DNA from: JAAYGT01 sp050252075
Lineage (GTDB): Bacteria; Pseudomonadota; Gammaproteobacteria; Burkholderiales; Burkholderiaceae_B
NCBI GenBank assembly: GCA_050252075.1
Contig: JBFWLP010000009.1
Coordinates: forward strand, 1 to 50,428
DNA: 50,428 nucleotides
Direction: 5' to 3'
Shown here: piece by piece, positions 34,561-42,437 of the stretch
How positions within the stretch are numbered: position 1 is the first letter of the stretch
How the letters are laid out: the number at the start of each line of letters is the position of its first letter
The notes under the pieces: generated by a model
Seen by the model: only the letters and a program-made list of their open reading frames with translations
Told to the model about the DNA's origin: nothing
The model's database searches: none
Program-made: the position numbers and the translations under genes

Positions 34561-34636
34561 TGGTGGGTCGTGCGCGGCTCGAACGCGCGACCAACGGATT
34601 AAAAGTCCGGTGCTCTACCAACTGAGCTAACGACCC
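34561..34636 (-). tRNA. tRNA-Lys(UUU)
   Basis: The 76-nt minus-strand sequence starts GGGTCGTTAGCTCAGTTGG and ends with an encoded CCA at 34561-34563. The acceptor stem GGGTCGT pairs with ACGACCC. The anticodon loop is ACTTTTAATC, with anticodon TTT. The D loop AGCTCAGTTGGTAGAGC and T loop GTTCGAGCC are standard. Its wobble uridine is a classical target of the MnmEG/MnmC pathway; mnmC is in this window. Confidence 0.97.
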
Positions 34637-34653
34637 AACCGAAGAAGAACGCT

Positions 34654-34682
34654 ATTATGAACAATAAAAATAACGGTGTCAA
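34654..34682 (-). promoter_or_regulatory. Promoter of tRNA-Lys
   Basis: On the minus strand TTGACA (34677-34682) and CATAAT (34654-34659) are separated by exactly 17 bp. The -35 is perfect and the -10 matches 5 of 6. The predicted start is about 10 bases before the mature tRNA. Confidence 0.8.
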
Positions 34683-34719
34683 ATCAAGGCCACGATCCAA
34701 CGGCAAATAAGTCGGGCGG

Positions 34720-35655
34720 CTATTCCATGGGACTGGTTTCCAGCCATTCCCCCGACAGGCTCAATTGCCGGGCGACCTGCCTGGCCAGCTGCAAAATGGC
34801 GCGCGTTGCGGGAGTTAGCGGTACCCCTTTCAGAGCGCCGATCATGACATGCCGGTAAAGGCATGGCTCACGAATCGGCCAGGCTTTCAGCAGTTTCTGT
34901 TCGAGCTCCTGCTTGAAAGGCATGGGGGGTAACAGGGTGTAGCCCAGGCCGACAAGCAGGGTGGACCGCATGATGCTGACCGAGTTGATATCGCCGATCA
35001 CATTGGGTGGCGGCATGCCGTGGCGCTTGGCGGTCAGTTCCACAATGCGGCGCACCCCTTGCTTGGGTGACGCCAGGAAGAGCGGCAGGTGCAAGGCCTG
35101 TTCCAGAGTGACCGTCGGGCCGAAGTTGCGATTTTCGTCGTTTTCCCGGGCGATCAAGTACAACCGTTCCTTGGCCAGTGGCGTGGTGTCGAACTCGCCG
35201 ACCTCGCCGTCATCGAACAGTACCGCCAGGTGAATAAACCCCGATTTAAGCATGTATGCCAGGTCGCCGCTGGCTGCCTCGGTCAGTTCCAGGCTGATAC
35301 CGGGAAAGCTTTCTTTGGCATGATGAATGAGGGGTACCGCCAGGGCATTGCACATGCTGGTGGGTAAACCTACGTTCACCCGCCCCTTGGGTTGTCCCAG
35401 GGTGCCGTGCACACTGGCTTTGGCTTCATCGAGCTGGCGTATGACGGCAGCGGCATGGGCCAGAAAGATATGCCCGGTCTCGGTAAGCTCCACACCTCTG
35501 GGCATGCGGTGAAAGAGCGTGGTGTCGAGTTCGTGTTCAAGCTGTGCGATCTGGTGGCTTAAGGCCGATTGCGCCACGTACAGTGCCTTGGCCGCGCGCG
35601 ACATATTTCCATGCTCGGCGATGGCAAGGAAATAGCGTAGCTGGCGCAGCTCCAT
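34720..35655 (-). CDS. LysR-type transcriptional regulator
   Basis: The 311-residue protein has the usual winged helix-turn-helix at residues 1-60: MELRQLRYFLAIAEHGNMSR, then AAKALYVAQSALSHQIAQLE and LFHRMPRGVELTETG. The ligand-binding domain follows from about residue 93. The alternation is typical of the CynR/NAC-like group. It is transcribed away from the lyase/TRAP/amidase operon with 154 bp between the two start codons, so it most likely controls that operon and responds to its substrate or an intermediate. This is inferred from layout. Confidence 0.9.
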   Translation of the reverse strand: MELRQLRYFLAIAEHGNMSRAAKALYVAQSALSHQIAQLEHELDTTLFHRMPRGVELTETGHIFLAHAAAVIRQLDEAKASVHGTLGQPKGRVNVGLPTSMCNALAVPLIHHAKESFPGISLELTEAASGDLAYMLKSGFIHLAVLFDDGEVGEFDTTPLAKERLYLIARENDENRNFGPTVTLEQALHLPLFLASPKQGVRRIVELTAKRHGMPPPNVIGDINSVSIMRSTLLVGLGYTLLPPMPFKQELEQKLLKAWPIREPCLYRHVMIGALKGVPLTPATRAILQLARQVARQLSLSGEWLETSPME

Positions 35656-35710
35656 GGGGTGGGTTCCATATGAGGTAAGAGGGATATGTGAAATCTATAG
35701 CTGGTTATTA

Positions 35711-35731
35711 GATATCTTTTTTTCAGATATC
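35711..35731. promoter_or_regulatory. Candidate LysR-type operator
   Basis: GATATC occurs twice (35711-35716 and 35726-35731) on either side of a T-rich 9-bp spacer, an overall inverted repeat with a 15-bp period. It lies 18 bp upstream of the candidate -35 of the lyase/TRAP operon, where a LysR activator would bind. Confidence 0.5.
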
Positions 35732-35748
35732 GCTAGCTTGATTCTGTA

Positions 35749-35778
35749 TTGGTCAGCGTGTCTTGAGCACGCTATAAC
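35749..35778 (+). promoter_or_regulatory. Candidate promoter of the lyase/TRAP/amidase operon
   Basis: TTGGTC (35749-35754), an 18-bp spacer and TATAAC (35773-35778) give a good -10 and a weak -35, as expected for an activator-dependent promoter. A short inverted repeat, GCTAT-AACG-ATAGC (35771-35784), overlaps the -10. Confidence 0.5.
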
Positions 35779-35809
35779 GATAGCCTGCACCCGAACGTGG
35801 AGTTTTTGG

Positions 35810-36667
35810 ATGGTCGTAACCGCTCAGTCACTTCAGCCGCGCCGCTCGGTTCTGTTTGTGTCGGCGGTGGATACCGCCGCTATCTCACAGGGTTTGCTCA
35901 GCGGCGCCGATGTTCTGTGCCTGGACATGGAAGATGGTGTTCCGTTGAATAAAAAAGAGCAGGCCAGGGAGGTCGCGCTTCAGACGGTTACTGCGCAGAA
36001 TGTTGCCGGCGGCCCGCAGCTTGCGCTGCGCATCAATTGCCCGCGTCAGATCGAGGGGATGCGTGACTTGCTGGCCATTGCCGGGCTTTCGCACGATGTT
36101 CACCTGCTATTGCCTAAAATCGAGTCGGAGTTCGATGTCTTGTGGGTTGTTGATGTCATGGCCGATGCCGGGCGCCAGCCTTTTCTGCATTGCATTATTG
36201 AAACCGGATCGGCACTGGAGCATGTGCACAAGATTGCCCAATCGTCGGGCAATGTATTGTCGTTGATTTTTGGCGGCTACGATATGTCGGCGGCGTTGGG
36301 TGTGGATATGGACTGGGAACCTCTGCTCTACGCACGATCTCGTGTTGTGCACGCGGCGGCTTCGGCAGGCCTTGACGTATGGGATGCTCCCCATCTGGAC
36401 GCGCGCTCCGATGACGAGTTGCGTGATACAACCGACCGAAGCCGCCGTTTTGGCTTTACTGGCCGCATATGCAAGTCGCCGGCCCAAATTGCCACCATCA
36501 ATCAAGTGTTCACGCCGGCGATTGCCTCGCTGGAGCGCGCAGCGAAGATTGTGGCGCAGTTCGAGGCCAGCCCGTATTCGCGCCTGGAGGTGGATGGGAA
36601 AGTCATTGAGTCGCCGGCGATTCGGGCGATGAAGCGCACGCTGGCCGCCGCCGGTTATTCGTTATAG
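35810..36667 (+). CDS. HpcH/HpaI-family (CitE-like) aldolase/lyase
   Basis: The 285-residue protein belongs to the CitE-like branch of the HpcH/HpaI family, Mg2+-dependent lyases acting on malyl-CoA, citramalyl-CoA or similar substrates. RRSVLFVSAVDTAAI opens the barrel, CLDMEDGVPLNKKEQAR matches the LDLEDAV block, LRINCP carries the catalytic Arg, LLPKIES the Glu and IFGGYDMSAALG the metal-binding Asp region. The ATG at 35810 is chosen for GGAG at 35799-35802; the open frame extends upstream into the regulatory gap. It is the first gene of the operon controlled by the adjacent LysR protein. Its C-C bond substrate is unknown; CoA-dependent and CoA-free members look alike at this level. Confidence 0.85.
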   Translation: MVVTAQSLQPRRSVLFVSAVDTAAISQGLLSGADVLCLDMEDGVPLNKKEQAREVALQTVTAQNVAGGPQLALRINCPRQIEGMRDLLAIAGLSHDVHLLLPKIESEFDVLWVVDVMADAGRQPFLHCIIETGSALEHVHKIAQSSGNVLSLIFGGYDMSAALGVDMDWEPLLYARSRVVHAAASAGLDVWDAPHLDARSDDELRDTTDRSRRFGFTGRICKSPAQIATINQVFTPAIASLERAAKIVAQFEASPYSRLEVDGKVIESPAIRAMKRTLAAAGYSL

Positions 36668-36729
36668 CTCGGCGGTAAAAGGGCAGCGCAGGTGGGTAAC
36701 TCGTTACTATTTATTCAAGGAGACAAACG

Positions 36730-37842
36730 ATGAGACGATCAACAATCAATCGCCGCCAGTTCGTGACAGGTGGCGTTGCTGCGGCAGGTCTGGCCGGCGC
36801 AACGCTGGCCACGCCGGCATTTGCACAGAAAAAACGGCAGCTGACCATGGTTATGGGATGGCCGCACAATTTCCCCGGACTCGCGTCCATTGCCTATAAC
36901 TGGTCCAAGTATGTCGAGGAACTCAGTGACGGCGAGCTTACGGTGAAAGTGAACGCCGCCGGCGAGTTGGTGGGGGCGTCTGAAATCTGGGACGCCGTGG
37001 GTTCAGGCGCGGCCGATTGTTATCACGGTGTACCCAACTGGGTGGCTTCGAAGTGGCAGGGGGCCAACTTTTTTGCGGTTATCCCGTTTGGCCTGAACGC
37101 CCTGGAGCATGCCGGATGGATGTATCACGGCGGAGGACAACAACTGCATCAGGATATCTGGCGCAAGTTGCTGAATGTGGTGCCGTTCTCTGCCGGAGCC
37201 ACCGGGCAGCAATGGGGGGGCTGGTTCAACAAAGAGATCACCAACCTGGACGCTTTCCGGGGTGTCACCATACGCAGTACGGGCATTACCGCCGAAATCT
37301 ACAAGCGTGCCGGTGCCAGCCCGGCGGTGATCGTGGCGGCCGAAGTATTCCCCGCGCTGCAAAGCGGCGCGATCGATGCGGCAGAAATTGTCGGGCCTTG
37401 GCTGGACATGGCCAACGGCATTCATCAGCATGGAAAGTACTATTACACCCCCGGGTGGCAAGAGCCCAGCTCGGCGGGCGAGGTTGGCTTGAACGCTGAT
37501 CTTTATGACAGCCTGTCGCCCCGGCACAAAATCATTGTGGAGCGAGCCGCCCAGGCAGCCAATGCCGTTAACCTGGGCGAATGGTCATACTACAACGCGC
37601 AGTTCTTTCACAAGCTGCGTACCGAGCACAAGACCGATGTCCGGATATTCCCGGACGATGTGCTTAAAGTGCTGGCGGCCGAATCGGCCAAGCTGATGGA
37701 CGAACTGGGCAATGCCGATGCCGACTCCAAGCGTGTCTATGCAAGCTGGAAGCCGTATCGTGACCAGGCGCTGGAATATGCCGTGTACTCCGATTTGCCG
37801 TCATTGCACGCCCGCAAACTTGCGGTGGATGCCGGTTTGTAA
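36730..37842 (+). CDS. TRAP transporter solute-binding protein DctP, Tat-exported
   Basis: This is the periplasmic receptor of the tripartite ATP-independent transporter formed with the next two genes. The 370-residue precursor carries a twin-arginine signal: NRRQFVTGG at residues 7-15, then a hydrophobic stretch and ATPAFA cleavage near residue 32. The mature part shows the DctP helix-strand pattern with a conserved Arg in GVTIRSTG. VFPALQSGAIDAAEIVGPW and YYTPGWQEPSS resemble the TakP (2-oxo acid binding) subgroup, recognised from memory. Tat export suggests folding before secretion. A clear AAGGAG (36717-36722) precedes the ATG. It lies 62 bp after the lyase gene. Confidence 0.9.
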   Translation: MRRSTINRRQFVTGGVAAAGLAGATLATPAFAQKKRQLTMVMGWPHNFPGLASIAYNWSKYVEELSDGELTVKVNAAGELVGASEIWDAVGSGAADCYHGVPNWVASKWQGANFFAVIPFGLNALEHAGWMYHGGGQQLHQDIWRKLLNVVPFSAGATGQQWGGWFNKEITNLDAFRGVTIRSTGITAEIYKRAGASPAVIVAAEVFPALQSGAIDAAEIVGPWLDMANGIHQHGKYYYTPGWQEPSSAGEVGLNADLYDSLSPRHKIIVERAAQAANAVNLGEWSYYNAQFFHKLRTEHKTDVRIFPDDVLKVLAAESAKLMDELGNADADSKRVYASWKPYRDQALEYAVYSDLPSLHARKLAVDAGL

Positions 37843-37914
37843 TTCGTGTGATTTGTGGGCGGGCTGGTGCGGGGTCGTCCGGCGCCTTCCGCCCGTTTTT
37901 TTAAGGCCATTCAA

Positions 37915-38463
37915 TTGAACCGCTTCATTGCGCGAGTCATAGCACTGCTCGACGGTGTGTCCGATGTTGTCGGACGGCTGTTTTCGTGGCTGGTGTTGCT
38001 GATGGTGGTGTTGGCCTTTGCCAACGTTATTCTGCGCTATGCCTTTGGTGTGGTGTATCCCATGTCGTATCAGGCGGTGCTTTGGGCATTCGGCATGGTG
38101 CTTACTGCATGTGCCGGTTATGCCATGCTGAACGATGATCATGTGCGGGTCGATGTTTTCTATCGGCCGGCACGCCGGAAAACAAAAGCGCTCATTGATC
38201 TTCTGGGCAGTCTTTTTCTTCTGGCGCCTTTTCTGTTTGTGCTGTGGGATAAAACCTTTCCGTACGTGCGGCGTTCCTGGTTGCTGAAAGAAGGCCCGCA
38301 GGAGCTGAGCGGCATTCCTGCCGTTTATTTGCTGAAATCGTTTCTGCTGGTCTTTGTAGCGGTTCTGGCCATTCAAGGCTTGGCCGTTTTGCTGAAAAGT
38401 CTGATTCAGTTGTGTAGTTCGGATGCACACGCATCGCAGGAAAAGGCCTTGCATCATGAATGA
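37915..38463 (+). CDS. TRAP transporter small membrane subunit DctQ
   Basis: DctQ is the small four-helix integral membrane subunit of TRAP transporters. From a TTG at 37915, preceded by AAGG at 37903-37906, it has 182 residues; a GTG at 37855 would add 20 residues but has no ribosome-binding site. Four hydrophobic segments are visible, at about 28-48, 60-80, 105-123 and 143-165. Family features include NVILRYAFG and the motif around AMLNDDHVRVDVFY. The C-terminal tail (SSDAHASQEKALHHE) is polar. It overlaps dctM by 8 bases, so the subunits are probably made together. Confidence 0.85.
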   Translation: MNRFIARVIALLDGVSDVVGRLFSWLVLLMVVLAFANVILRYAFGVVYPMSYQAVLWAFGMVLTACAGYAMLNDDHVRVDVFYRPARRKTKALIDLLGSLFLLAPFLFVLWDKTFPYVRRSWLLKEGPQELSGIPAVYLLKSFLLVFVAVLAIQGLAVLLKSLIQLCSSDAHASQEKALHHE

Positions 38464-40012
38464 CGTCGTTAACCTGATCATGCTGGTCACCGCGTTTTCG
38501 CTGATTCTGGTCGGCTACCCGGTGGCATTCACGTTGGCCAGCACAGCGATTGGTTTTGCGTTTATCGGTCATGCATTCGATCTGTTTCCCATCGGGCACC
38601 TGGCCTTCATGGGACAGCGAATGTACGGCATTATGTCCAGCGAAACGCTGGTGGCCGTGCCGCTGTTTGTGTTCATGGGCCTGATGCTTGAGCGTTCGAA
38701 AATCGCCGAAGACCTCTTGACCGGCATGGCGGCTTTGTTTGGCAGCAAGCCGGGTGGCCTGGCGCTGTCGATTGTGCTGGTTGGCGCGCTGCTGGCCGCA
38801 TCGACGGGTATCGTGGGTGCCACCGTGGTTACGATGGGCTTGCTGGGCCTGCCCGTGATGCTCAAATACGGCTACGACACCCGACTGGCCACGGGAACCA
38901 TTTGTGCCTCGGGTACCCTGGGTCAAATCATTCCTCCTTCGATCGTCCTGATTTTCCTTGGCGACTTCCTTACCTATGCCGCGCAGCAGGCAAATATGCG
39001 TTCGGGCCAGATCGGGAAATCCAGTGTGTCGGTCAGTGACCTTTTTGCCGGTGCCATGATCCCGGGGCTGTTGCTGGTTAGTCTGTACCTTCTCTACATT
39101 GTCTGGACGGCCTGGCGCAGCCCTCACAAGTGTCCGGCATTGCCGCGCCTGTTTTCACAGGATGCGAGTCGCACATCGTTGCTGAAGATATTGTTTCCGC
39201 CGGTGGTGCTTATCGTTGCGGTGCTGGGATCCATACTGATGGGTATCGCCACCCCCACCGAGGCGGCGTCGGTAGGTGCCATTGGTGCAGTTGTTCTGGG
39301 CGCCAGCCGCGTTCGTGCCAACCTTACACCGCTGTTCATCGCCGGGGTGTTGGCTGCTGTCGTGCTGATTGTCCTGAAGCTGTTTTTCGACCTGCGCTTT
39401 CAGCGCCAGGTGGTTCCCGTCGATGATGCCATCGCCATTGGCGTCGCCGTGGTGGCCAGTCTGGTCATTGCCGCCGCCGGGTTGAGTGCTATTGTGGTAA
39501 CCGGCCGTGACGGCGCCCTGATCGATGTAATGCGTCGAACCGCGCGTATTACCGCCATGGTGTTCACCGTGCTGATCGGTGCCTCGCTGTTTACGCTGGT
39601 GTTTCGCGGTTTTGGCGGGGAAGAAGCGGTCAAGCATTTTTTCGATGCGCTACCGGGTGGCTTGTTCGGTGCCATGGCATTCACCATGCTCGTGATCTTC
39701 ATTCTGGGATTCTTCCTGGATTTCATGGAGATCATCTTCATCGTCATTCCCATTGTGGCGCCTATTCTCATTCTTATGGGGGCCGACCCGATCTGGCTGG
39801 GCGTGATGATCGCAGTGAATCTGCAAACGTCATTTTTAACGCCGCCCTTCGGTTTCGCGCTGTTTTATCTGCGATCCGTGGCTCCCGATTCGGTAAAGAC
39901 AACGGACATTTATCGCGGCGCGGCGCCCTTCATTGGCCTTCAGCTGATCGGCTTGTTGCTGGTTGCAAGCTTTCCGGCACTGGCTACCTGGTTTCCACGC
40001 TTCCTGTTTTAA
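38456..40012 (+). CDS. TRAP transporter large membrane subunit DctM
   Basis: DctM is the elevator-type transport subunit that moves the substrate with Na+. From the ATG at 38456 it has 518 residues and about 13 hydrophobic segments. Family blocks include VPLFVFMGLMLERS near residue 72, CASGTLGQIIPPSIVLI near 150, GIATPTEAASVGAIGAV near 258 and FFLDFMEIIFIVIPIVAPIL near 420. There is an extra hydrophobic region at about 285-345 (TPLFIAGVLAAVVLIVLKLF and onward) compared with shorter DctM proteins. The substrate is unknown; the TakP-like receptor hints at a keto or carboxylic acid. Confidence 0.9.
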   Translation: MNDVVNLIMLVTAFSLILVGYPVAFTLASTAIGFAFIGHAFDLFPIGHLAFMGQRMYGIMSSETLVAVPLFVFMGLMLERSKIAEDLLTGMAALFGSKPGGLALSIVLVGALLAASTGIVGATVVTMGLLGLPVMLKYGYDTRLATGTICASGTLGQIIPPSIVLIFLGDFLTYAAQQANMRSGQIGKSSVSVSDLFAGAMIPGLLLVSLYLLYIVWTAWRSPHKCPALPRLFSQDASRTSLLKILFPPVVLIVAVLGSILMGIATPTEAASVGAIGAVVLGASRVRANLTPLFIAGVLAAVVLIVLKLFFDLRFQRQVVPVDDAIAIGVAVVASLVIAAAGLSAIVVTGRDGALIDVMRRTARITAMVFTVLIGASLFTLVFRGFGGEEAVKHFFDALPGGLFGAMAFTMLVIFILGFFLDFMEIIFIVIPIVAPILILMGADPIWLGVMIAVNLQTSFLTPPFGFALFYLRSVAPDSVKTTDIYRGAAPFIGLQLIGLLLVASFPALATWFPRFLF

Positions 40013-40034
40013 GCGGTTTTAGAAAGAGACTGTT

Positions 40035-41381
40035 ATGTTTTTCGGCCAAAGTGTATCCGCGTGTCAAACGTGTCTGGAAAATATTGAACGTTACGACGGC
40101 GAGCTGCGGTCGTTTATTACGGTGTCGGCCCGGCAAGCATTAAAGCAGGCCAGGTTTGCCGATGAGCAGGCGAAGCAGGGCAAGTGGCTGGGTCCCTTGC
40201 ACGGCATGCCGGTGGCGTTGAAAGACAACATTGATACCGAAGGCTGTCTGACCACCCGGGGTGCCATTCCCTTTGCTGCCAATGTGCCTGAGCTTGATGC
40301 CGTTGTGGTCTCGCGCCTGAAGCGCGCCGGCGCCATCGTGCTGGGTAAAACCACCTTGGGTGAGCTGGTGTTTGATATCCGTTCGCATAATCCCATTGTG
40401 GGTGCGCCGCGCAACCCCTGGGACCCCGAGCGCAGTCCGGGCGGGTCGTCGGGTGGATCGGCATCGGCGCTTGCTGCGCGTATGACGGTGGGGGCTTTGG
40501 GTTCGGACACCGGCGGCTCGATTCGTATTCCCGCCGCCCACTGCGGCGTGGCGGGCTTGCGTCCAACCCATGGGGTGGTGCCGGCTACCGGCGCATCGGC
40601 GGTGAGCCCCCAGAACGACACCCTGGGGCCGATGGCGCGCCATGTGGTCGACGTGGCACGTCTGTTCGCGGTCATTGCCGGTGTTGACGCCCAGGATCCG
40701 TACTCGGTGCCGCACGCTTATCCTGACATGCTGGCGCAGCTGGTTCATGGTGTGCAGGGCTTGCGCATCGGTATCCCCGAGCGTTTCTATTTTGACAGTG
40801 TGTCGTCCGACATCGCCGACGCGGTGTCAGAGGCCGGCCGGGAGCTGGAGCGTGCCGGCGCTGTGCTGGTGCCCATCCAGTTACCAGGCGCCGAGGCAAC
40901 GTACGATGCCGGCAGTGTGCTTATTTATTCCGACGTGGCCTTTTGCAATCGCGATCTGTTGCAAGAGCCCGGCCAGATGACTCCGCTCATGTTTGAGCGA
41001 ATGCGGCGAGGGCTGGATTTGACGGCCGTTGACTATGCGGGAGCCTTGCAGTTCAAGCGGGAATGGCAGCAAACCTTGCGCCGCACATTCAGTCAGGTGG
41101 ATTTGATTCTGACACCTACGTCGCCGGTTCCCGCGATTCCGAACGGGGAAACGGCAGACCTGCATACGATGACCAGTCGCGCGGCCCAGTTCACGTATGG
41201 CGGTTCATTGGGCGGTATTCCAGGGCTCTCGTTGCCCTGCGGTTTTACCCGGCAGGGGCTGCCGGTGGGCGCCCTTCTTCAGGGGGCGTGGTTCAGCGAG
41301 CCGTTGCTGTTTCGCGCCGGCCATGCCTATCAGCAAACCACTGCCTGGCATGAACAATTGCCGCCGGTTTTCGGTCGCTGA
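40035..41381 (+). CDS. Amidase-signature-family amidase
   Basis: This enzyme hydrolyses a C-N amide bond to a carboxylate and ammonia or amine. The 448-residue protein carries the complete Ser-cisSer-Lys triad of the amidase signature family: K63 in ALKDNID, the cis-serine at S138/S139 in PGGSSGGSA, and nucleophile S162 in GSDTGGSIR. It differs from GatA in context: no gatC or gatB is near and the operon is a transport operon, so a catabolic amidase is much more likely than a tRNA amidotransferase subunit. It is the last gene of the LysR-controlled operon, 22 bp after dctM. The substrate is unknown. Confidence 0.88.
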   Translation: MFFGQSVSACQTCLENIERYDGELRSFITVSARQALKQARFADEQAKQGKWLGPLHGMPVALKDNIDTEGCLTTRGAIPFAANVPELDAVVVSRLKRAGAIVLGKTTLGELVFDIRSHNPIVGAPRNPWDPERSPGGSSGGSASALAARMTVGALGSDTGGSIRIPAAHCGVAGLRPTHGVVPATGASAVSPQNDTLGPMARHVVDVARLFAVIAGVDAQDPYSVPHAYPDMLAQLVHGVQGLRIGIPERFYFDSVSSDIADAVSEAGRELERAGAVLVPIQLPGAEATYDAGSVLIYSDVAFCNRDLLQEPGQMTPLMFERMRRGLDLTAVDYAGALQFKREWQQTLRRTFSQVDLILTPTSPVPAIPNGETADLHTMTSRAAQFTYGGSLGGIPGLSLPCGFTRQGLPVGALLQGAWFSEPLLFRAGHAYQQTTAWHEQLPPVFGR

Positions 41382-41496
41382 TCGCCTGTTGCCTGACTAG
41401 TATTTTCCCTAGTTCCGCGCGCGGTTATTTTTGGTGGAAAGCGTTGTCCTGTGCGCGTTTGCGGCGGTACACGGGGGATTTGCCGTGCCTTCTTCT

Positions 41497-41521
41497 AGAA
41501 AATTATTCAAAATAATTTTCT
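41497..41521. promoter_or_regulatory. AT-rich 11-bp inverted repeat upstream of the liv/hyu promoter
   Basis: AGAAAATTATT (41497-41507) and AATAATTTTCT (41511-41521) are perfect reverse complements separated by CAA. It lies 26 bp before the -35 hexamer in a 268-bp gap that is far more AT-rich than its neighbours. It is not followed by a T-run and looks more like a protein-binding operator than a terminator. Confidence 0.5.
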
Positions 41522-41547
41522 GTGAAAAAAAATCGCTAAATTTTTTA

Positions 41548-41576
41548 TTGACAAGTAATTTGAAATTCGTGATTAT
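41548..41576 (+). promoter_or_regulatory. Promoter of the liv/hyu operon
   Basis: A perfect -35 TTGACA (41548-41553), a 17-bp spacer and GATTAT (41571-41576; 4 of 6) lie about 70 bp before the livF start. Confidence 0.65.
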
Positions 41577-41649
41577 TTGACTGGCGACGCGGGTCGCGGC
41601 ATGAGCTTTATCTCAACCCACAGTACACCCTGGATACTGAAGGAACGCG

Positions 41650-42372
41650 ATGACGGTGGATCAGCCCTTGCTCAAATTATCGAACGTCTATGCAGGTTAC
41701 GGAGCCTCGTCCGTACTGCTGGGTTTGAGCCTGGATGTTTATGACGGCGAAGTGGTATGTATGCTGGGCCGTAACGGCGCAGGAAAAAGCACGACCATCA
41801 AGGCTATTAGTGGTTTGCTCGGCATTTCGTTGGGCAGCATCCAATTGAACGGAAAAGAAATTTCCAGATCTTCCCCTATGGAAATCGTCGGGAACGGGGT
41901 GGCGGTGGTTCCGGAGGGGCGCCGCGTTTTTCCCTCCATGACCGTCCAGGAAAATCTGATGATAGGCGCCTATGCGCGCCGGTCGGGGGTGATTCCCCGG
42001 GAGAGCCTCGACGAGGTGCATGAGTTGTTTCCCCGGTTGGCCGAACGGCGTAACCAGCTGGCCGGCACGCTGTCGGGCGGTGAGCAGCAAATGGTGGCCA
42101 TGGGCCGGGCCATGATGGCCAAGCCCAAAATCCTCTTGCTCGATGAGCCTTCCATGGGTTTGGCACCCCTTCTCATTGATCTCGTTTTTGAAACCATCAA
42201 TCGCCTGGCAACCAGCGGCATCACGATTTTGCTGGTTGAGCAAAATGCCGTCGCCGCGCTCGATATCGCCGATCGCGGCTATGTCATCGAACGCGGTCAG
42301 GTGGTGCATTCAGGCAATGCGATTGATTTGCAGCAAAGTGAAGACGTACGTAGTGCATATCTAGGAACTTAG
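41650..42372 (+). CDS. livF: Branched-chain-type ABC importer ATPase LivF
   Basis: This is one of the two cytoplasmic ATPases of a HAAT-family importer. It has 240 residues, with Walker A GRNGAGKST near residue 41, the ABC signature LSGGEQQMVAMGRAMM near 139 and Walker B ILLLDEPSMGLAP near 160. The VAVVPEGRRVFPSMTVQENL block is typical of LivF. The ATG at 41650 follows GAAGGAA. It is unusual in standing first in the operon; the common order puts the binding protein first and livF last. Confidence 0.92.
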   Translation: MTVDQPLLKLSNVYAGYGASSVLLGLSLDVYDGEVVCMLGRNGAGKSTTIKAISGLLGISLGSIQLNGKEISRSSPMEIVGNGVAVVPEGRRVFPSMTVQENLMIGAYARRSGVIPRESLDEVHELFPRLAERRNQLAGTLSGGEQQMVAMGRAMMAKPKILLLDEPSMGLAPLLIDLVFETINRLATSGITILLVEQNAVAALDIADRGYVIERGQVVHSGNAIDLQQSEDVRSAYLGT

Positions 42373-42437
42373 CGGTATTCGTAACCGGTGCGCCTATGGG
42401 TCATGTGTCCCGCGCCACCAACAGCAAGGAGAAGCAA

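Noticed and set aside
40035..41381. GatA subunit of the tRNA amidotransferase
   Set aside because: The amidase signature is shared with GatA, but gatC and gatB are absent and the gene sits in a transporter operon.
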